Assembly: GCA_046331245.1 (NCBI GenBank)
Contig: JAXLRH010000001.1
Span: forward strand, 62,001 to 126,000
DNA length: 64,000 nucleotides
Reading direction: 5' to 3'
Source of the DNA: SSF14 sp046331245
GTDB lineage: Bacteria; Actinomycetota; Acidimicrobiia; Acidimicrobiales; Microtrichaceae
The position numbers were made by a program, and so were the translations under genes. Shown here in pieces: positions 20,445 to 28,512 of the stretch (its first letter is position 1; each line of letters opens with the position of its first letter). The notes under the pieces are model-generated. The model did not search any database. It worked only from the letters and a program-made list of their open reading frames with translations, and was not told the DNA's origin.

Positions 20445-20474
20445 ACTATGACGAACTTCGTCACAGAAATGCAA
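20445..20474 (-). promoter_or_regulatory. Candidate promoter with palindromic operator for the Rpf-like gene
   Basis: On the minus strand TTGCAT (20469-20474), an 18-base spacer and CATAGT (20445-20450). The spacer and the edge of the -10 hold the perfect inverted repeat TGACGAA-N-TTCGTCA (20449-20463), placed where a repressor would block polymerase. Confidence 0.45.
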
Positions 20475-20573
20475 CAAACAATCCGGTGCCATCGGTCACA
20501 GGCCCGGGGAGGGTGGCGCGCCGGCCACCGATCAACCGAAGCGTCGGTCCTGATTCGGTCGACGCGCGATCGG

Positions 20574-20664
20574 CGGAGAGGGTGGGATTCGAACCCACGG
20601 ACCACCTTGCGGCAGTCACCTCCTTAGCAGGGAGGCCCGATCGACCGGACTCCGGCACCTCTCC
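20574..20664 (-). tRNA. tRNA-Ser (GCT)
   Basis: A 91-base type II cloverleaf on the minus strand: acceptor GGAGAGG with CCTCTCC, anticodon stem-loop CCTCCCTGCTAAGGAGG with anticodon GCT, a long variable arm and T arm GTGGGTTCGAATCCCAC. Confidence 0.95.
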
Positions 20665-20775
20665 AGTGCGATCGACAGTGTATCGGCGCTCCGTGCCCGG
20701 ACGTCCAGTGCTCTCTCGGAAGGAACCATCAAGCCGGAGCCGTCGTCGGCCGATCCCTATTCGGAGCGGCGGCCC

Positions 20776-22680
20776 ATGGACGGGTCGGCGGTGGGGTTCG
20801 GGAGGAGCGACGTGTCGAACGGGGCGGCGGACGTGTCGACGACGGGCGACCTCGACGCTGTCTTCGAGGCCGTCCTCGCGTCCGCCGACGAGGCGCTCGT
20901 CATCGCCGTCGTCGACGACGCCGACGTCGCGACCGCTCGAGTGGTGTTCGTCAACGAGGCCTTCACCCTCGTGACCGGGCACGGGAGCGCCGCCGCCGTC
21001 GGGAGCACCCCGCTCTCACTGCTCGACCCGTTCGCCGGTGCCGCCGACCACTGGAGCCACGACGTCAGTCGCTCGGCGACCACTGAGCGATTGCTCCGGC
21101 GGAGTGACGGGCGGCCGTACTGGGCCGAGGTCACGTTCTCCGAACTCGACCTGCCGGGTGCGCCCCGCCACGTGATCGGGCGCATCCGCGACGTCGACGA
21201 ACGGCATCACGCCAACGAACGCCTCGCACATGCGGCGACGCACGACGCGCTGACCGGCCTTCCCAACCGGGTGCTCCTCATCGAACGGCTCGACGAAGCG
21301 CTGCGGCGGGACGCGGGGCGCGACGGAGCGGTCGCCGTGATGTTCGTCGATCTCGACCACTTCAAGCTGGTGAACGACTCGCTGGGTCACGAGTGCGGCG
21401 ACGCCGTGCTGCGCGAGGTGTCGGCGCGCCTCGTGAGGTGCACCGGTCCCGGCGACACCGTCGGGCGATTCGGTGGCGACGAACTCGTGATCGTCCACGG
21501 GACGGCCTCCGACACGTCGGCGGTGGAGCTCGCCGAGCGGGTGCTCGACTCGCTGGCCGCCCCGATGGTGGTGGGCGGACGCGAGCTGGTCATGTCGGCG
21601 AGCATCGGCGTCGCCACCCACACCGGCGGTACCGAGGAGTCGGAGCAGCTGCTCCGCAATGCCGACACAGCCCTGTACGCGGCCAAGGAACGTGGGCGGG
21701 GGAGGGTGGAGCAGTTCAGCGAGGAGCTGTTCCGGCGTGTCGTCCGCCGCGTCGAGGTCGAGTCGGAGCTGAGGGTCGCGTTGCGCGAGGACCAGTTGTT
21801 CCTCGAGTACCAGCCGCAGGTGGACCTCAGTACCGGTCGCGTCGTGGGCGTGGAGGCGCTGGTGCGATGGGCGCACCCCGAACGCGGCCTCGTGATGCCC
21901 GGCGACTTCATCGCCGTCGCCGAGGAGTGCGGTCTCATCGTTCAGCTCGGTCGTTGGGTGTTGCGGGAGGCGTGCCGTCAGTTCGTTGCGTGGCACGCGA
22001 CGTCGCGCCAGGCGCCCCCGGCGATCACCGTGAACGTGTCGATCCGCCAACTCGACGACCCGACGTTCGTCGACGATCTGATCGACATCCTCGACGAGAC
22101 GGGCATCGACCCGGCGTCACTGTGTCTCGAGCTCACCGAGAGCGCACTCATGCGCTCCGACGCCGACGACGGTGTCGCAGTGCTCGACCGCCTGCGTTCG
22201 CTCGGCGTGTTCATCGGCATCGACGACTTCGGTACGGAGTACTCGTCGCTGGCGCGACTGCGCGACCTGCCCGTCGAGATCCTGAAGATCGACCGATCGT
22301 TCGTCGACGGTCTCGGCACGGAGTCGGGTGACACGGCGATCGTCGCCTCGATCATGAGCCTGTCGCTGGCCATGGGGTTGCACGTCGTCGCGGAAGGTGT
22401 CGAGACGGAGCGGCAGGCGGTCGCACTCGCCGAGCTCGGATGCAGCGTCGCCCAGGGCTTCCTGTTCTCGCGTCCGGTGCACCCCGACGAGATCGCCGCA
22501 CTCGGGTCCCGCCGTCTGTGGCGACCGCCCTCCCCGACGGCCCGGAACGCGCCCGCGACGCTGACGGACGAGCAGCACCCTGCGGCACGGCGCGGCCGGC
22601 GCCGGTTCGTCGACGAGTTCCTCGATCACATCGGCGCGCCGATGAGCGACGCCGCGCCCACCGACGGGAGCGATGCGTGA
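20776..22680 (+). CDS. PAS-GGDEF-EAL cyclic-di-GMP signalling protein
   Basis: The 634-residue soluble protein has a PAS-like sensor (about residues 25-150, VVFVNEAFTLVTGHGS), a GGDEF domain and an EAL domain. The cyclase motif reads GGDEL instead of GGDEF, while DHFKLVNDSLGHECGD is normal. The EAL part has VEALVRW, LELTESALM, GIDDFGTEYSSL (Glu where Gly is usual), LKIDRSFVDGL and AEGVET. It may be mainly a phosphodiesterase. The ATG at 20776 has no clear ribosome site. It is coupled by GTGA overlap to a membrane protein gene. Confidence 0.85.
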   Translation: MDGSAVGFGRSDVSNGAADVSTTGDLDAVFEAVLASADEALVIAVVDDADVATARVVFVNEAFTLVTGHGSAAAVGSTPLSLLDPFAGAADHWSHDVSRSATTERLLRRSDGRPYWAEVTFSELDLPGAPRHVIGRIRDVDERHHANERLAHAATHDALTGLPNRVLLIERLDEALRRDAGRDGAVAVMFVDLDHFKLVNDSLGHECGDAVLREVSARLVRCTGPGDTVGRFGGDELVIVHGTASDTSAVELAERVLDSLAAPMVVGGRELVMSASIGVATHTGGTEESEQLLRNADTALYAAKERGRGRVEQFSEELFRRVVRRVEVESELRVALREDQLFLEYQPQVDLSTGRVVGVEALVRWAHPERGLVMPGDFIAVAEECGLIVQLGRWVLREACRQFVAWHATSRQAPPAITVNVSIRQLDDPTFVDDLIDILDETGIDPASLCLELTESALMRSDADDGVAVLDRLRSLGVFIGIDDFGTEYSSLARLRDLPVEILKIDRSFVDGLGTESGDTAIVASIMSLSLAMGLHVVAEGVETERQAVALAELGCSVAQGFLFSRPVHPDEIAALGSRRLWRPPSPTARNAPATLTDEQHPAARRGRRRFVDEFLDHIGAPMSDAAPTDGSDA

Positions 22681-23540
22681 CCATCCTGTTCGCGCTCGGG
22701 ACGCTCGCCGTGGGCGCCGCCTACGTCGGGCTCGGCATCCTCAGCGCGGTCGAGGTCGTCGCCTTCCGACGGGAGCGCGGGATCTCGCGATTCGGCGTCG
22801 GGTTCTCGCTGATGGCAGCGAGTTGCGGACCCCACCACCTCGTCCACGGCTGGCACATGCTGAGCGGGATGAACAGCAACGGCGCGCTGGCTGCGACCAC
22901 GGTGATCGGTCTGCCCGCGGGTCTCGTCTTCGTGGGGCTCCGCATCGAGGCGATGCTCGGCGGACGCGGTGATCGCTTCATCGGTGGCACGCCCTGGTGG
23001 ATCACCGCGACGCCACTCGGGTTCCTGGTCGTCGCGGGAACGCTGGTGGATCGAGCCCTGTCCGTGGAGCTTGCGTCGACGGCGCAGCACATGGCGTCGA
23101 TGCCGGGCATGACTCACACGGCGGGCATGGCCCACCTGCCCGGCATGGCGCAGGCCGGCTCGAGCTGGTCGTTCGACCCCACGTCGCTGGTGTTCCTCAC
23201 CAACGTCTTCGTGGCGGTGACCTACTCGATGGTCGGCTGGTGCCTGGTGCGAACGCAGCTCCGTCGGCGACCGGCCGCCGGGGGATGGTCGCTGTCGGGC
23301 CTGGCCCTCGCCGGCGTCTTCCCGACCTGCGCGCTCATGCACCTCGTGTACGCGCTCACCGCCGGGAGCGACTCGCACATGGTGGTGTTCGACGTGCTCG
23401 GCGTTCCGGCATCGGTGTACTTCATCTGGGTGGTCTACGGGCTGTACCGGGAGTCGATCGTCGACTGGAACCGGCGTCCGATCGTCGGTCCGTCGTCGCG
23501 GCCGAGCCGCCCGTCACCGTGGAAGGTCGGCACGAGCTGA
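22677..23540 (+). CDS. Seven-helix membrane protein with Met/His-rich loop
   Basis: The 287-residue protein has about seven hydrophobic segments and no family I recognise. The second carries a His cluster, CGPHHLVHGWHML. The loop between segments four and five repeats MPGM, GMAHLPGM and TAGMAH, a Met/His-rich stretch like copper- or silver-binding loops. A third His/Met cluster is CALMHLVYAL. The GTG start overlaps the stop of the GGDEF-EAL gene, so it is probably a partner of that protein. Metal sensing or transport is only an inference. Confidence 0.6.
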   Translation: MTILFALGTLAVGAAYVGLGILSAVEVVAFRRERGISRFGVGFSLMAASCGPHHLVHGWHMLSGMNSNGALAATTVIGLPAGLVFVGLRIEAMLGGRGDRFIGGTPWWITATPLGFLVVAGTLVDRALSVELASTAQHMASMPGMTHTAGMAHLPGMAQAGSSWSFDPTSLVFLTNVFVAVTYSMVGWCLVRTQLRRRPAAGGWSLSGLALAGVFPTCALMHLVYALTAGSDSHMVVFDVLGVPASVYFIWVVYGLYRESIVDWNRRPIVGPSSRPSRPSPWKVGTS

Positions 23541-23566
23541 CGGGCTGATCGGCCCGGGGCCGACTG

Positions 23567-23651
23567 CGGAGGGAGGGGGATTCGAACCCCCGGAGGCTTG
23601 CACCTCAACGGTTTTCAAGACCGTCGCAATCGTCCGCTCTGCCATCCCTCC
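23567..23651 (-). tRNA. tRNA-Ser (TGA)
   Basis: An 85-base type II cloverleaf on the minus strand: acceptor GGAGGGA with TCCCTCC, anticodon stem-loop ACGGTCTTGAAAACCGT with anticodon TGA, long variable arm, T arm GGGGGTTCGAATCCCCC. Confidence 0.95.
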
Positions 23652-23696
23652 GGCCGCGACGCTAGCAAAGGCCGAATTCGCCCCTTCGGCCCCGAT

Positions 23697-23724
23697 CCAA
23701 TCCGATCGCCTGGTTGCGCCGAAC
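23697..23724 (+). promoter_or_regulatory. SigK-type promoter of the sulfite-oxidase-family gene
   Basis: CCAATC (23697-23702), 16 bases, CCGAAC (23719-23724), 8 bases before the ATG. It has the same hexamers and spacing as the promoter in front of the sigma gene at 26155. The mycobacterial SigK consensus is close to CCATCC and CCGAAT. Confidence 0.7.
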
Positions 23725-23732
23725 GACCGGCG

Positions 23733-25382
23733 ATGACCTCCACCGATGCGACCCACCCCGAGACGCTCCCCCCGCGTCCGGCGCGCTGGGGCATCGGGGC
23801 GGCCGTCGGACTCGTCACCGCCGCCGTCGCGCTCGGCTCCGCCGAGCTCGTGTCCGGCATCGACCGGCGCTTCGCGTCGCCGGTCACCCAGGTCGGCAAC
23901 CGCGTCATCGATGCGGCGCCGCCCTGGTTGAAGACCTTCGCGATCGAGAACTTCGGCACCAACGACAAGGCCGTCCTGATCGGCAGCGTGATGGTGCTGC
24001 TCGCCGTCTTCGCCGTCGCCCTCGGCATCCTGTCCCGCCGCCACCTGTCCGCGGCCACCACGGGCGCCGCCCTCTTCGGTGTGCTCGGCGCTGCGGCCGC
24101 GCTCGCCGGGGTGGGTGGCGCCCTCGCGGCCGTCCCCTCGGTGGTGGGTGGCATCGTGGCGGTCGTCGCGATCCGGATGCTGGCCCGACGGGCCTGGGCG
24201 CCACGCCTCGCAGGTGCGTCGTCGGTGCAGGACGAGGTGGCCGTGGAGTCGCCGACCGTGCACAAGGCGACCGGCGAGGTCGACCCCCCGACCACCCCGG
24301 CGCTCGCCGGCGCTCCCAGCCGGCGCGCGTTCCTGACGGTCGCCGCGGCGATGGCGGTCGTCGGTGGCGCGGCAGCAGCGACCGGCCGCCAGCTCCGCAC
24401 CCGATTCGACGCAGCGGTCGACCGGGCCAAGGTCGTACTCCCGAGGGCGAAGAAGTCGTTGCCGGCGCTCGACGTCGACAAGTACTCGGCGGGCGTCGAC
24501 GGCGCCACGCCGTTCATCACCTCGAACAGCTCGTTCTACCGGGTCGACACCGCCCTCGAGGTGCCGCAGGTCGCGATCGACAGCTGGAAGCTGTCGGTGA
24601 AGGGCCTCGTCGACCGGCCGCTCACCTTCACCTACGACGAGCTGCTGAAGCGCGACCTCGTCGAGGCCGACGTCACGCTCACCTGCGTGTCGAACGAGGT
24701 CGGCGGCCATCTGGCGGGGACCGCTCGCTGGCTCGGTGTGCCGCTGACCGAGATCCTCGAGGAAGCGGGCGTGCGCTCGTCCGCCGACCAGATCGTCGGC
24801 CGATCGGTCGACGGCTACACCTGCGGGTTCCCGGTCGACGCCGTCGACGGCAAGCGAACCGCCCTCCTCGTGGTGGGGATGAACGGCGAGCCGCTCCCCG
24901 TGAACCACGGCTTCCCGGCGCGGCTGCTCGTCGCCGGTCTCTACGGCTACGTGTCCGCCACCAAGTGGCTCAGCGAGATCGAGCTCACGCGGTTCGCCGA
25001 CTTCGACCAGTACTGGGTGCCGCGCGGCTGGGACGCCAAGGCACCCATCAAGACCCTGTCGCGGATCGACACGCCCGTCCCGCTCGGACGGATCGGCGTC
25101 GGGCGACACCCGATCGCCGGTGTGGCCTGGGCGCAGACCCGTGGCATCTCGAAGGTCGAGGTGAAGGTCGACGACAGTCCTTGGACCGCAGCGCAGCTGC
25201 GCCCCGTCCCCAACAAGGAGACGTGGTGTCAGTGGGTGCTGCCCTGGGACTTCGCCGCCGGAAGCCACAACATCACCTGCCGCGCCACCGACGGGACGGG
25301 AGCGACGCAGACCGACGAGCGGGCCGCACCCCGACCCAACGGAGCCTCCGGCTGGCACTCCGTCGTCACCCTCGTCGGATGA
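23733..25382 (+). CDS. Membrane-anchored molybdopterin oxidoreductase, sulfite-oxidase family
   Basis: The 549-residue protein has four or five N-terminal transmembrane segments and a linker. A twin-arginine-like motif SRRAFLTVAA (Arg197, Arg198) sits before another hydrophobic stretch. The sulfite oxidase/YedY-type molybdopterin domain follows: LTCVSNEVGG with the Mo ligand Cys318, ARWLGVPLTEILEEAG, VNHGFPARLLVAGLYGYVSATKW. A C-terminal Ig-like dimerisation domain ends near WHSVVTLVG. The ATG lies 8 bases behind a SigK-type promoter. The substrate is unknown; fasciclin and SigK/RskA genes follow. Confidence 0.85.
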   Translation: MTSTDATHPETLPPRPARWGIGAAVGLVTAAVALGSAELVSGIDRRFASPVTQVGNRVIDAAPPWLKTFAIENFGTNDKAVLIGSVMVLLAVFAVALGILSRRHLSAATTGAALFGVLGAAAALAGVGGALAAVPSVVGGIVAVVAIRMLARRAWAPRLAGASSVQDEVAVESPTVHKATGEVDPPTTPALAGAPSRRAFLTVAAAMAVVGGAAAATGRQLRTRFDAAVDRAKVVLPRAKKSLPALDVDKYSAGVDGATPFITSNSSFYRVDTALEVPQVAIDSWKLSVKGLVDRPLTFTYDELLKRDLVEADVTLTCVSNEVGGHLAGTARWLGVPLTEILEEAGVRSSADQIVGRSVDGYTCGFPVDAVDGKRTALLVVGMNGEPLPVNHGFPARLLVAGLYGYVSATKWLSEIELTRFADFDQYWVPRGWDAKAPIKTLSRIDTPVPLGRIGVGRHPIAGVAWAQTRGISKVEVKVDDSPWTAAQLRPVPNKETWCQWVLPWDFAAGSHNITCRATDGTGATQTDERAAPRPNGASGWHSVVTLVG

Positions 25383-25446
25383 CCGGTGGACCACACCCCT
25401 TCTCTACAGCAATGCACCCAAACCCTCACACAGGAGACAGCGCACC

Positions 25447-26079
25447 ATGAACAAGCAACGTTCCATCCGCCGAATCGCAGTCGCAGGGCTGCTCGGCTTC
25501 ACCCTCCTTGCCGCGTCGTGCGGCAACGACAAGACGGACACGGCGAGCACGACCAAAGCGCCCGACACCACGGCGGCGAACTCCGGCTCGGGCTCGTCGA
25601 CCGACGGGCCGAGCGGGCCCGGCTGCAGCGCCGTCCCCGCCGACGGTGCCGGCAGCTTCGCCGGCATGGCCGTCGACCCCGCTGCCACCGCTGCGTCGAA
25701 CAACCCGGTGCTGTCGACTCTCGTCTCAGCGGTGAAGGCCGCTGATCTGGTCGACACGCTCAACGGCCCGGGCCCGTTCACGATCTTCGCCCCGACCAAC
25801 GATGCGTTCGCCAAGATCCCGGCGGACACGTTGAACTCGGTGCTCGCCGATAAGGCGACGCTGACGAAGATCCTCACGCTGCACGTCGTGCCCGGCAAGA
25901 TGTCGGCTGCGGACCTCGTGAAGGCGGGCAAGGCCACGACCGTCGAGGGCCAGGACATCACCTTCAGCGGTGACGCCTCCAGCCTCAAGGTCAACGGCCA
26001 GGCCACGGTGGTGTGTGGTGACGTGCAGGTGGCGAACGCCACGGTGCACATCATCGACACCGTCCTGATGCCCTCCTGA
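25447..26079 (+). CDS. Fasciclin (FAS1) domain lipoprotein
   Basis: The 210-residue precursor has a lipoprotein signal with lipobox LAASC (Cys25), a Thr/Ser-rich spacer and one FAS1 domain from about residue 80. NNPVLSTLVSAVKAADLVDT, GPFTIFAPTNDAFAKIPADT and HVVPGKMSAADL are its first motifs, and ATVHIIDTVLMP its H2-like end. It resembles mycobacterial MPT83/MPT70, which belong to the SigK regulon. CAGGAGACAG precedes the ATG. A GC hairpin follows at 26119-26147. Confidence 0.88.
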   Translation: MNKQRSIRRIAVAGLLGFTLLAASCGNDKTDTASTTKAPDTTAANSGSGSSTDGPSGPGCSAVPADGAGSFAGMAVDPAATAASNNPVLSTLVSAVKAADLVDTLNGPGPFTIFAPTNDAFAKIPADTLNSVLADKATLTKILTLHVVPGKMSAADLVKAGKATTVEGQDITFSGDASSLKVNGQATVVCGDVQVANATVHIIDTVLMPS

Positions 26080-26118
26080 TCGGGCATCGCACCTGACTCC
26101 CTCATTCGGGGGATCGGC

Positions 26119-26147
26119 GGTGGGTCGGGCCTCGTGCCCGGCCCACC
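26119..26147 (+). terminator. GC hairpin behind the fasciclin gene
   Basis: GGTGGGTCGGGC and GCCCGGCCCACC form a 12-bp stem with one G-T pair and a 5-base loop, without T-tract. It separates the fasciclin transcript from the sigK promoter. Confidence 0.6.
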
Positions 26148-26154
26148 GTCGCGT

Positions 26155-26182
26155 CCAATCCGATGTGATATCGGCTCCGAAC
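26155..26182 (+). promoter_or_regulatory. SigK-type autoregulated promoter of the sigma gene
   Basis: CCAATC (26155-26160), 16 bases, CCGAAC (26177-26182), 9 bases before the ATG. It shares the ten bases CCAATCCGAT with the promoter at 23697. The transcript would be leaderless or nearly so. Confidence 0.7.
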
Positions 26183-26191
26183 CATTCGTGT

Positions 26192-26803
26192 ATGGAGGCT
26201 CGCATCAGCAAGGATCAGGAGGTGGTGGATCTCCTCAGCCGACGCGGCCGGTCCGAAGTCCGCGGCGCCGACGAGCTGCTCGCCGATGCGGCGAAGGGCG
26301 ACGAGGCCGCGTTCGCCCAGTTCTACGACATCGTCGTCGCGAGGGTGTTCGGCATCGTCCGGTCGGTTCTCCGTGACCCGGCCCGCTCCGAGGAGGTCAC
26401 CCAGGAGGTGATGCTCGAGCTGTGGCGAACCGCACCCCGCTACCAGCGCGACCTGGGCTCGGCCACGACCTGGGCACTCACGATCGCCCACCGACGAGCC
26501 GTCGACCGTGTGCGGTCGGAACAGGCGGGCCGCGACCGAGAGGAGCGACACGCGCTCCAGAACCCCGAGGTCCCCGAGCCCGACACCTCCAACGTCGTCA
26601 TCGACCTGCTCGACCGCGAGCGTGTCGTCCGGGCGCTGGCGGAGTTGACCGACACGCAGCGCGAGTCGATCGAACTGGCCTTCTTCGGAGGCCACAGCCA
26701 CAGTGAGGTGGCCGCCCTGCTCGAGCTCCCGCTCGGCACCGTCAAGACAAGAATCCGTGACGGCCTGGTCCGTCTCCGTGACCGATTGGAGGTGATGTCA
26801 TGA
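26192..26803 (+). CDS. sigK: ECF sigma factor, SigK-like
   Basis: The 203-residue group IV sigma factor has region 2 (FAQFYDIVVARVFGIVRSVL, SEEVTQEVMLELWRTAPRY, ATTWALTIAHRRAVDRVRSE) and region 4 (LTDTQRESIELAFFGGHSHSE, LLELPLGTVKTRIRDGLVRL). It is followed by an RskA-like anti-sigma factor with an ATGA overlap and preceded by a fasciclin lipoprotein, the SigK context of mycobacteria. The ATG at 26192 fits the SigK-type promoter. Assignment to SigK rests on context and promoter as well as sequence style. Confidence 0.8.
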   Translation: MEARISKDQEVVDLLSRRGRSEVRGADELLADAAKGDEAAFAQFYDIVVARVFGIVRSVLRDPARSEEVTQEVMLELWRTAPRYQRDLGSATTWALTIAHRRAVDRVRSEQAGRDREERHALQNPEVPEPDTSNVVIDLLDRERVVRALAELTDTQRESIELAFFGGHSHSEVAALLELPLGTVKTRIRDGLVRLRDRLEVMS

Positions 26804-27537
26804 GCAACATGTCCCCCGACGACAACGACACGTACAGCGTTGCCGGACTCGCCGGCCTGTATGCCCTCGACGCGCTGGAAGGCGACGATCTCGAGCGCTT
26901 CGAGGCGTACCTGGCCACCAACGCGGAGGCTCGGGAGGAGGTCGCGGGTTTCCGCGCCACGGCTGCACGCCTCGGCGAGATGACCGCGACGGCGCCGCCC
27001 GCCGGACTGCGCGACCGGGTGATGCACCAGGTGAGCGTGACCCGGCAGGAAGCACCGGTCGTCCAGCTCGACGAACGACGCGCCGCACGCGCCCGGCGTC
27101 GTGCCGTCCTCGGTGCCGTTGCCGCGGTTGCGGTGCTGATCGCCGGCGTCGGCGGCTATCTCATCGGCGATCGGACGGCTCCGGCCCCCACCGATGTCGC
27201 CGCACTGCTCACCCGGCCCGACACGAAGGTCGTGCCGCTCACGGGCATCGGCTCCGACGTCGCCGCCGGCCAGGTCGTGGTCGCCCCCGGTGTCAACAAG
27301 GTGGTCGTCGTGTCGGACAAGATGCCGCCGTCGAACGAGGGCCGGACCTACGAGCTGTGGAAGGTCGACGCTGCCGGCGTGCACGCCGCCGGCCTGTTCG
27401 CTCCGGTGAACGGCAAGGTGAGGGCGGCCCTCGACGTCGACCTCCAGGGGGCCACCAAGTTCCTCATCACCGACGAACCGGAGGGCGGCTCGCCGAAGGC
27501 GACCACCGATCCGCTGATGGAGGCGTCGCTGGCCTAG
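26800..27537 (+). CDS. rskA: RskA-like membrane anti-sigma factor
   Basis: The 245-residue protein has a cytoplasmic anti-sigma domain without zinc ligands (LAGLYALDALEGDDLERFEAYL, PPAGLRDRVMHQV), one transmembrane helix (about residues 105-123, VLGAVAAVAVLIAGVGGYLI) and an extracytoplasmic anti-sigma-K domain (RTYELWKVDAAGVHAAGLF). It should hold the sigma factor inactive until regulated proteolysis. The ATG overlaps the sigma stop by four bases. The 3' end overlaps the end of pheA on the other strand by four bases. Confidence 0.85.
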   Translation: MSNMSPDDNDTYSVAGLAGLYALDALEGDDLERFEAYLATNAEAREEVAGFRATAARLGEMTATAPPAGLRDRVMHQVSVTRQEAPVVQLDERRAARARRRAVLGAVAAVAVLIAGVGGYLIGDRTAPAPTDVAALLTRPDTKVVPLTGIGSDVAAGQVVVAPGVNKVVVVSDKMPPSNEGRTYELWKVDAAGVHAAGLFAPVNGKVRAALDVDLQGATKFLITDEPEGGSPKATTDPLMEASLA

Positions 27538-28490
27538 TGGCCGGACGGGTCGCCCAGCTGCGCTCGCAGCGACGCGAGCCAGTCCTCCGCAGCGACCGCC
27601 TTGGCGTCGGCATCGCCGCGCACCTCCGGGGCCCTTGCCCCGTCCGCGGGATACGAGCCGAGGAACTTCACGTCCTGCTTGACCTTGAGCGCACGCAGGC
27701 AGTCGGCGACGACGTCGTCGGCGATGTGGCCGTCCGCGTCGATGAGGAAGCAGTAGTCGCCGAGCGCGGTCTTGGTGGGCCGTGACAGCAGTAGCGACAG
27801 GTTGATGCGCCGGGCGGCGAACTCCTGGAGGATGCCGAGCAGCGACCCGGGCGTGTCGGCGCGCTGGAAGACCACCATCGACGTCTTGTCGTGCCCCGTC
27901 GGCGCGGGGATGCCCGAGCGAGCGACGAGCGCGAAGCGCGTGGCGTTCTCGGGATGGTCCTCGATGTCACGGGCGACGAGGTCGAGGCCGTACACCTCGG
28001 CGGCGCGGCTGTTGCCGATGGCGGCCACCGACGGATCGTCGCCGAGCGCGACGGCTTCGGCGGCCCCGGCGGTGGAGGTGGTGGGCACGAGCTCGGCGCC
28101 CGGCAGGTTCTCGCGCAGCCAGTCCCGGCACTGCGCGTATGCGTGGGGGAACGAGGCCACCTGCTTGATCTGGTCGAGTCCGGTGCCGGGGCGAACCATG
28201 AGGTTCATCTCGACGGGGAGCACGACCTCACGTTGGATGAGGAGCTCGACGTCGAACGCCAAGGTGTCCATCGTGATGTTGACCGAGCCCTCGATGGCGT
28301 TCTCGGTGGCGACGAACCCGTACTCGAGGTCGCCGCAGTCCACGGCGAAGAGCAGATCGGCGAACGAGTCGAACGGCACCCGTCGGGCGGCGGCGAGGTC
28401 GGGCTGGCCGAGCAGGGCCTGCTCGCTGAACGTGCCCGCGGGCCCCAGGTAACCGACCCGATCGGTGGGGGACACCGGGTTCGTGATCAT
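27534..28490 (-). CDS. pheA: Prephenate dehydratase
   Basis: This monofunctional enzyme makes phenylpyruvate for phenylalanine synthesis. The 318-residue protein opens with VGYLGPAGTFSEQAL, contains EYGFVATENAIEGSVN and the ENATRFALVAR segment with its catalytic Thr, and ends with an ACT regulatory domain (TSMVVFQRADTPGSLLGIL). The Phe-binding ESRP motif reads LSRP, so feedback sensing may differ. The ATG is 22 bases from the divergent aminotransferase start. Confidence 0.92.
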   Translation of the reverse strand: MITNPVSPTDRVGYLGPAGTFSEQALLGQPDLAAARRVPFDSFADLLFAVDCGDLEYGFVATENAIEGSVNITMDTLAFDVELLIQREVVLPVEMNLMVRPGTGLDQIKQVASFPHAYAQCRDWLRENLPGAELVPTTSTAGAAEAVALGDDPSVAAIGNSRAAEVYGLDLVARDIEDHPENATRFALVARSGIPAPTGHDKTSMVVFQRADTPGSLLGILQEFAARRINLSLLLSRPTKTALGDYCFLIDADGHIADDVVADCLRALKVKQDVKFLGSYPADGARAPEVRGDADAKAVAAEDWLASLRAQLGDPSGH

Positions 28491-28500
28491 CGCCGCAGGC

Positions 28501-28506
28501 TACCGT
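28501..28506 (+). promoter_or_regulatory. -10 element TACCGT for leaderless aminotransferase gene
   Basis: TACCGT lies 6 bases before the ATG at 28513, inside a 22-base divergent gap with pheA. Confidence 0.45.
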
Positions 28507-28512
28507 GGACCC

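Noticed and set aside
20289..20573. Cyclic-di-AMP riboswitch before the Rpf-like gene
   Set aside because: Known for actinobacterial rpf genes, but the conserved internal loop sequences could not be found; only a hairpin and a palindrome are visible.
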